DNA from: Neocallimastix lanati (nom. inval.)
Taxonomy: Eukaryota > Neocallimastigomycota > Neocallimastigomycetes > Neocallimastigales > Neocallimastigaceae
Direction of reading: 5' to 3'
NCBI GenBank assembly: GCA_016946835.1
Contig: JACVTC010000221.1
Span: 1-64,000 of the forward strand
Length of the DNA: 64,000 bases
Of this stretch, positions 58,852-64,000 are shown piece after piece. Each line of letters starts with the position of its first letter. Positions within the stretch are counted from its first letter, which is position 1. A program made the position numbers and the translations under genes. Below the pieces are notes generated by a model. That model saw only the letters and a program-made list of their open reading frames with translations, searched no databases and was not told where the DNA came from.

Positions 58852-59123
58852 TAAGCTCGAAATCTTTATCGACAACTTAGTAGAAATTATAAAGCACGAG
58901 GTTCTTTTCGACTACTTTATTAAGAATAATTTTTAAGTTCGAAATCTTTATCGACAACTCGATAGAATAATTTTTAAGTTCGAAATCTTTATCGACAACT
59001 CAATAGAATAATTTTAAGTTCGAAATCTTTATCGACAACTTAATAGAATAATTTTAAGTTCGAAATCTTTATCGACAACTTAATAGAATATTTTTCAAGC
59101 TCGAAATCTTTATCGACCACTTG
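58852..59123 (-). other. Array of seven hairpin repeats in the leader of element C
   Basis: Seven repeats of about 39 bp, each with an AAG(T/C)TCGA-like start, AATCTTTA in the middle and TCGAC-A-ACTT at the end. The outer stems pair: TAAG/CTTA (58852-58879), AAAG/CTTT (58891-58918), AAGTT/AACT in the central copies, and CAAG/CTTG in the last (59096-59123). The position ahead of gag and the TCGA...TCGA loop borders are those of the array in element A, although the linear sequences differ. Confidence 0.8.
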
Positions 59124-59279
59124 AATTTTGTAATTTAGTATATTTGTAGTAATAAATTTAGAAGCAAAGTTTTATTTGTTATTTTCACCTTTCAAAAATT
59201 TTTCTTTTTAAACGATAAATATTGTATTGTTATAGCTAATAAAATTATTAATTAATTATAATTATTAAATACAAAAAAA

Positions 59280-59945
59280 TAATCTTTATTGTCGTACAAT
59301 CTGATAGTACACACTGTCTGACGTGCAGCTTACCTAATGGTGTCATGCCACGCGTGTGCCACGATTACTATATTCAATATAAAATATAGCAGTTCAGAGC
59401 CCACTAGCCCAATTACTATGTAGGATAAACTTAATCCGATAATCTATGTACGGAATAAAAAAATTTTAAAAGTATTCAATAATATTTTTATTAACTAATA
59501 AAAATTAACTAAAAACACAATATTTTCAAAGTAAATTAAGATTCTATTACAGGAATTATATAACAAATAAAGTACCAGTAATAAAAAAAAATAAAAAAAA
59601 TTTAAATGGCGAAGTTAGCCAAAGTCTGATACTTTATATAATAAAGTGCCTTATAACTAGCACAAAGAAAAGTAAAAAAAATTATATAAAAAAAACAATC
59701 TTACGCCTTCGGTGACGTAAGCTCCTTATTCGCCAGTGCTTGGAAAGTACCCGCACCTTCGTGTGTTGAAACGTTGAAGGTTGAACTATTATTACCGGGT
59801 CGGTAACCAAATACCTTCGTCTACTTTCCAATTAATCTCCAAATTAACTACTATTCAATAACCTACTATGAATAGAGTTAATTTGTTGCTATCTGAGAAT
59901 ACACTGTGTATGAGCTCTATCCGCTCCTTGTTATAATTTTACAAA
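59280..59945 (-). other. Structured leader block of element C
   Basis: A GC-richer non-coding stretch with two islands, 59288-59440 and 59700-59940. The second contains 59706-59740, shared with element D, and an enclosing complementary pair GGAAAGTA / TACTTTCC (about 59742 and 59821). No ORF; no known ribozyme or riboswitch recognised. Confidence 0.55.
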
Positions 59946-60120
59946 ATTTGTTTTTTTAGAATCTTAATTTTACTTATTTAAAAAAAATTTTTTTTATATA
60001 TATATATCAAACAAGCGCCATGGGTTAATCAAAGGATTAACGACTTACTTGTTTATCAATATAAAATAAAAAAAAAATTAAAAAAAAATCTATGTTATTT
60101 ACTATTATTTCTATTTAATT

Positions 60121-60137
60121 CCCCGATATCTCCACCA
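60121..60137 (-). other. Primer-binding site of element C
   Basis: Minus-strand TGGTGGAGATATCGGGG, 6 nt inside the 5' LTR and identical to that of element A. It starts with the TGG expected for a tRNA CCA end. The primer tRNA is not in this window. Confidence 0.85.
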
Positions 60138-60143
60138 TATAAA

Positions 60144-60997
60144 TGTTAAGGTTTTAGAGAATTAAATAAAAATAAAGTAAGAAACACAAATTTTATTTAT
60201 TTATTTATTATTTTTATTTATAAATTTATTTGATTTTATTTTATTTTATTTTATTTGATTTGATTTTATTTTATTTAATGATATTTAAAAATTAGTAGCA
60301 AAATTTACAACTATTTATACTTTTTTTTTCAAGGCATAAAAGTTGTTCTTGCCACTAAATTACATTTTATTATTATTTTTCTTTTTATATATAAAAACTA
60401 TTAAATTTAAATTGATTTTTATAATCAATTATATAAAATTTAATTATAACAATATAAATAAAATACATTTATAATATTAATAAAACATTTTTTTTTTTTT
60501 TTTTTTTTTTATAATCTATCTAAAATATTACTAATAAGAATTTATTTAATTGGCTAAAATTTTTATTACAATCTGTTAAAATATTCAAATAAAAATAAAA
60601 ATACTATTCTAATATAAAGGTTTTTAATAAAATAAAATATTTTTCAATATAAAATAAAACATTTCGATATAAAATTTTATAATAAAAAGTTAAAATATAA
60701 TATATAAATTTTTAATTATCAATATATAAAAATATTATTAATATAAATTTTCATTATTAATATAAAAAAAATAAGATTTATTATTAATATTGCTAATATA
60801 AGTTTTAAATATATAAAAATATTACTATTAATATAAGATTTAATATAAAAATATAAAGTTTAATATAATTTTTGATTTAATTTTTGATCTTTGGATTTAA
60901 AAATTTATTAAAGTACAAAAATAATAATGTACACATAATGTATTAGAAATAAATCGTAGATTTAATTAAGAATGCATTATTTAGTACATTCTTATCA
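60144..60997 (-). repeat. 5' LTR of element C
   Basis: TGTTAAGG to CTTATCA, 854 bp. It differs from 52873-53749 mainly in the length of the T run (60488-60510), so the pair is young. Confidence 0.92.
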
Positions 60998-61001
60998 CTG
61001 T

Positions 61002-63058
61002 TGATACGGGCTGGGGTTGAAACACTAAGATATTCAAAACAAAAAAATAAATATTAACACATAACTATAAAAATAAATTTGGAAACAAGAAAAAAAATTA
61101 AATTTTAAAATATTCTTTATTTAAATTTAAAATTAAAATTATTTGTTCCAAGTATTAAAAAGAAAGAAATTTATTCTTCTTTTTATACTTTTATTTTAAT
61201 ACATTTTATTTATTATTAATATATTCTTTATAAAAAAAAAAACTATTATAACTATTTTATTTTAATTTTTAACTATTATTTTAAATTATTTTTTAAAAAA
61301 AAAAAAATAACATTTATTAAATAAAAATATAAAAAAATTAATTTGGAGCTTGTATCACGAAGGGCATTCCAGGCGGTAGCTTCTTCATGATATTGTTATT
61401 CAGAGAGAAAATTATACAGAATTGATATTTTCTGTATTTTAGATCATTTTTATTATTGGAATTCTTCTGTATTTTAGTTCATTTTTATTTTAATAAAGAT
61501 TTAATTTATTTTTAATTTTGTTTTATTTTTAGTTTATTTCAAAGGTTTTAGAAAATATTATACAGAAACTTATAATTCTGTATTTTACATCAAATATTTA
61601 TTGAAATAGGTTTTTATTATTCTTAATATAAAAATAAGAATTAGTAATGATTTAAATATTATATAATTTTTAATAAGAATATTTAGTAATAATTTTTATT
61701 ATATTTAATATTAATAAAATATTTAATAATTATTTTTATTAGATTTGATATTAATAAAAGATTTTAATAAGAATATTTAATAATAATTTTTATTATATTT
61801 AATATTAATAAAAGAATTTTATAAGAATATTTAATAATAATTTTTATTATAAAAGATTTTAATAAGAATATTTAATAATAATTTTTATTATATTTGATAT
61901 TAATAAAAGAAATTTATAAGAATATTTAATAATAATTTTTATCATATTTGATATTAATAAAAGATTTTAATAAGAATATTTAATAATAATTTTTATTAGA
62001 TTTGATATTAATAAAAGAATTTTATAAGAATATTTAATAATAATTTTTATTATAAAAGATTTTAATAAGAATATTTAATAATAATTTTTATTATATTTAA
62101 TATTAATAAAAGATTTTTATTAGAATATTTAATAATTTTTATTATATTTGATATTAATAAAAGATTTTAATAAGAATATTTAATAATAATTTTTATTATA
62201 TTTAATATTAATAAAAGAATTTTATAAGAATATTTAATAATAATTTTTATTATAAAAGATTTTAATAAGAATATTTAATAATAATTTTTATTATATTTAA
62301 TATTAATAATAGATTTTTATTAGAATATTTAATAATTTTTATTATATTTGATATTAATAAAAGATTTTAATAAGAATATTTAATAATAATTTTTATTATA
62401 TTTAATATTAATAAAAGAATTTTATAAGAATATTTAATAATAATTTTTATTATAAAAGATTTTAATAAGAATATTTAATAATAATTTTTATTATATTTAA
62501 TATTAATAAAAGATTTTTATTAGAATATTTAATAATTTTTATTATATTTGATATTAATAAAAGATTTTAATAAGAATATTTAATAATAATTTTTATTATA
62601 TTTAATATTAATAAAAGAATTTTATAAGAATATTTAATAATAATTTTTATTATAAAAGATTTTAATAAGAATATTTAATAATAATTTTTATTATATTTAA
62701 TATTAATAAAAGAATTATATAAGAATATTTAATAATAATTTTTATTATAAAAGATTTTAATAAGAATATTTAATAATAATTTTTATTATATTTGATATTA
62801 ATAAAAGATTTTTATTAGAATATTTAATAATTTTTATTATATTTAATATTAATAAAAGAAATTTATAAGAATATTTAATAATAATTTTTATTATATTTAA
62901 TATTAATAAAAGAAATTTATAAGAATATTTAATAATAATTTTTATTATATTTGATATTAATAAAAGATTTTAATAAGAATATTTAATAATAATTTTATTT
63001 TATTATTATTAAGAGTATTTAATAGGAAATACAAGGTATTTAGTGACACCCCGTATCA
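61002..63058. repeat. Solo LTR, family E, with higher-order array
   Basis: TGATACGGG to CCCGTATCA, 2057 bp, with perfect 4-bp duplication CTGT (60998-61001 and 63059-63062). Within the array a composite block recurs with exact 200-bp spacing (start phrases at 62011, 62211, 62411 and 62611). It ends 15 bp before tRNA 8. Confidence 0.87.
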
Positions 63059-63073
63059 CTGTTTGTGAGTGAA

Positions 63074-63144
63074 GCGTTAATAGTATAGAGGTAGAATATT
63101 TGCCTTCCAAGCAAATGGCCCGGGTTCGATTCCCGGTTAACGCA
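63074..63144 (+). tRNA. tRNA-Gly(TCC) copy 8
   Basis: Identical 71-nt gene, with the T-rich terminator near 63163-63172. About 18 kb of stacked insertions separate it from the next unrelated upstream sequence. Confidence 0.97.
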
Positions 63145-63173
63145 ATGAATGAATCTGTTTAGTTTTTTTTTTA

Positions 63174-64000
63174 TGTTATATTTCAAAAAAAATAAAATTA
63201 TAATTTTAAAGTGCCTATCTAGTAATAAAACATCATTATAGTTTTAAAAATATAAAAATATCTTCTTTTTATTACAATAATTTTTTTTTTAATATTATTT
63301 TTTAATATTATTTTTTTTATTTTATTTTTATTTATATTACTTTTTTTATATTAATTTTTTTAATATTATTTTCTATTAATTCTTTTAAGGGTTAAATTAC
63401 ATCGAAACTTAATTTTTTAAAATGGATCAAACCCTTTTATTTCTATATTTTTAAATATTCCTAATATATAATTTTTTTTTTTATTTTTTAATTTTTTTAT
63501 TTATTATTATATTTCATTAAGTGATAAAAAGAGTATTAACCAAATTTTTATTATTTTAAAAATAAATGATTTGAGTAATGATCATAGAATAAATAAATTA
63601 TTTTAATTATTAGAGCCAAATTGTATTTATACATTATTTCTAACGTTAAGTTTTTATAGGTAAGATTATTGTTAAGTTTTTTAAATTAGGTAAAAGATTA
63701 TAGTTAAATCTTATTGAGTGGTAGGTCAGATTCTTGCTAAATCTTTCCTAGTTTGGGTTAAATTGGTCAGGTCAAGATGTTTATTATTAATTATAACAAT
63801 TTAATTAAATTTAAATAATAAATGACACACACAGAGTTTTATAATTAAGAATTCAATCTTTAAGATTATGTTTTATTAGAACTTTATTTAATATATATTT
63901 TAATAATAAATTTTACTAAGATTAATATAAAGAATTATTATTGTTATAATTAATTCATTAACTTTATGTTAATCATTTAAAATTAATAATCTTACAAAGA
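63174..64000. repeat. X repeat, copy 8, with Y running off the window
   Basis: X starts TGTTATATTTC. Y begins near 63644 (CGTTAAGTTTTTATAGG, first base changed) at the usual ATTTCTAA position in X and continues to the end of the window. Confidence 0.6.

Larger units (their letters stand above)
52873..60997 (-). mobile_element. Apparently intact Ty3/gypsy retrotransposon, family C
   Basis: Near-identical LTRs (52873-53749 and 60144-60997) surround intact gag, intact frameshift signal and an uninterrupted 1271-codon pol frame. The leader has a 17-nt PBS, a structured block and a hairpin array. It is the only element in the window with no visible coding defect. The 3' side is odd: the LTR at 52873 lacks its first bases and is followed by 72 bp of interior and an older LTR. 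The outer flanks TTGT (51985-51988) and CTGT (60998-61001) are at best an imperfect duplication. Confidence 0.92.

Noticed and set aside
59280-59945. Known self-cleaving ribozyme or riboswitch in the C or D leader
   Set aside because: I checked by eye for hammerhead (CUGAUGA...GAAA), twister and HDV-like cores and found no match. The block is reported only as a structured motif.
51985-61001. Clean TSD for element C
   Set aside because: The flanks TTGT and CTGT differ by one base and the left side carries an extra LTR, so a duplication could not be confirmed.

Overview
The window is extremely A+T-rich eukaryotic DNA. It holds eight identical tRNA-Gly (anticodon TCC) genes on the + strand, spread over 54 kb and almost buried under LTR retrotransposons, solo LTRs and a Mutator-like (MULE) DNA transposon. 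No ordinary host protein gene was found. The AT bias, Asn-rich low-complexity proteins, a Tf1-like self-primed Ty3/gypsy element and a FLYWCH-MULE transposase suggest an early-diverging fungus, perhaps an anaerobic gut fungus (Neocallimastigomycota). A dictyostelid-like amoeba is an alternative that composition alone cannot exclude.

Layout: 208-9104 is a full-length Ty3/gypsy element (family A, minus strand) with intact gag and frameshifted pol, ending 15 bp before tRNA-Gly 1. From 9120 to 23222 lie tRNAs 1-5 with intervening X repeats, nested solo LTRs (families D, E, F, G, I, J, Y), a 21-nt tRNA remnant and a 296-bp MULE-type MITE. From 23246 to 26972 is a deleted element (B) with one LTR. 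From 26976 to 33954 is a complete Tf1-like element (D) with a single in-frame stop. From 33961 to 37613 are solo LTRs and tRNA 6. From 38653 to 41487 is a FLYWCH-MULE with a perfect 9-bp target duplication. From 42674 to 45848 is a copy of 13360-16521. From 45014 to 63058 about 18 kb of elements sit in series at one target just upstream of tRNA 8, including element C (52873-60997), whose gag and pol are both open.

Seven of the eight tRNAs have an LTR terminus 14-17 bp upstream of the mature 5' end, contributed by four different LTR families (A, D, E, G). Where target-site duplications (TSDs) are readable they are 4 or 5 bp. This is the pattern expected of integration directed to Pol III start sites, as for yeast Ty3. 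Later insertions landed in the TSDs of earlier ones and built trains of LTRs.

The elements carry RNA-level signals that have survived. Families A, B and C share a -1 frameshift heptamer TTTAAAC, an 8-nt spacer and a GGGAG/CTCCC stem with a possible pseudoknot, joining gag to pol. Element D has a 12-nt primer-binding site complementary to the predicted 5' end of its own transcript. The leaders of A and C hold arrays of hairpins whose stems differ in sequence but stay complementary. Unrelated elements C and D share a leader motif of about 36 nt.
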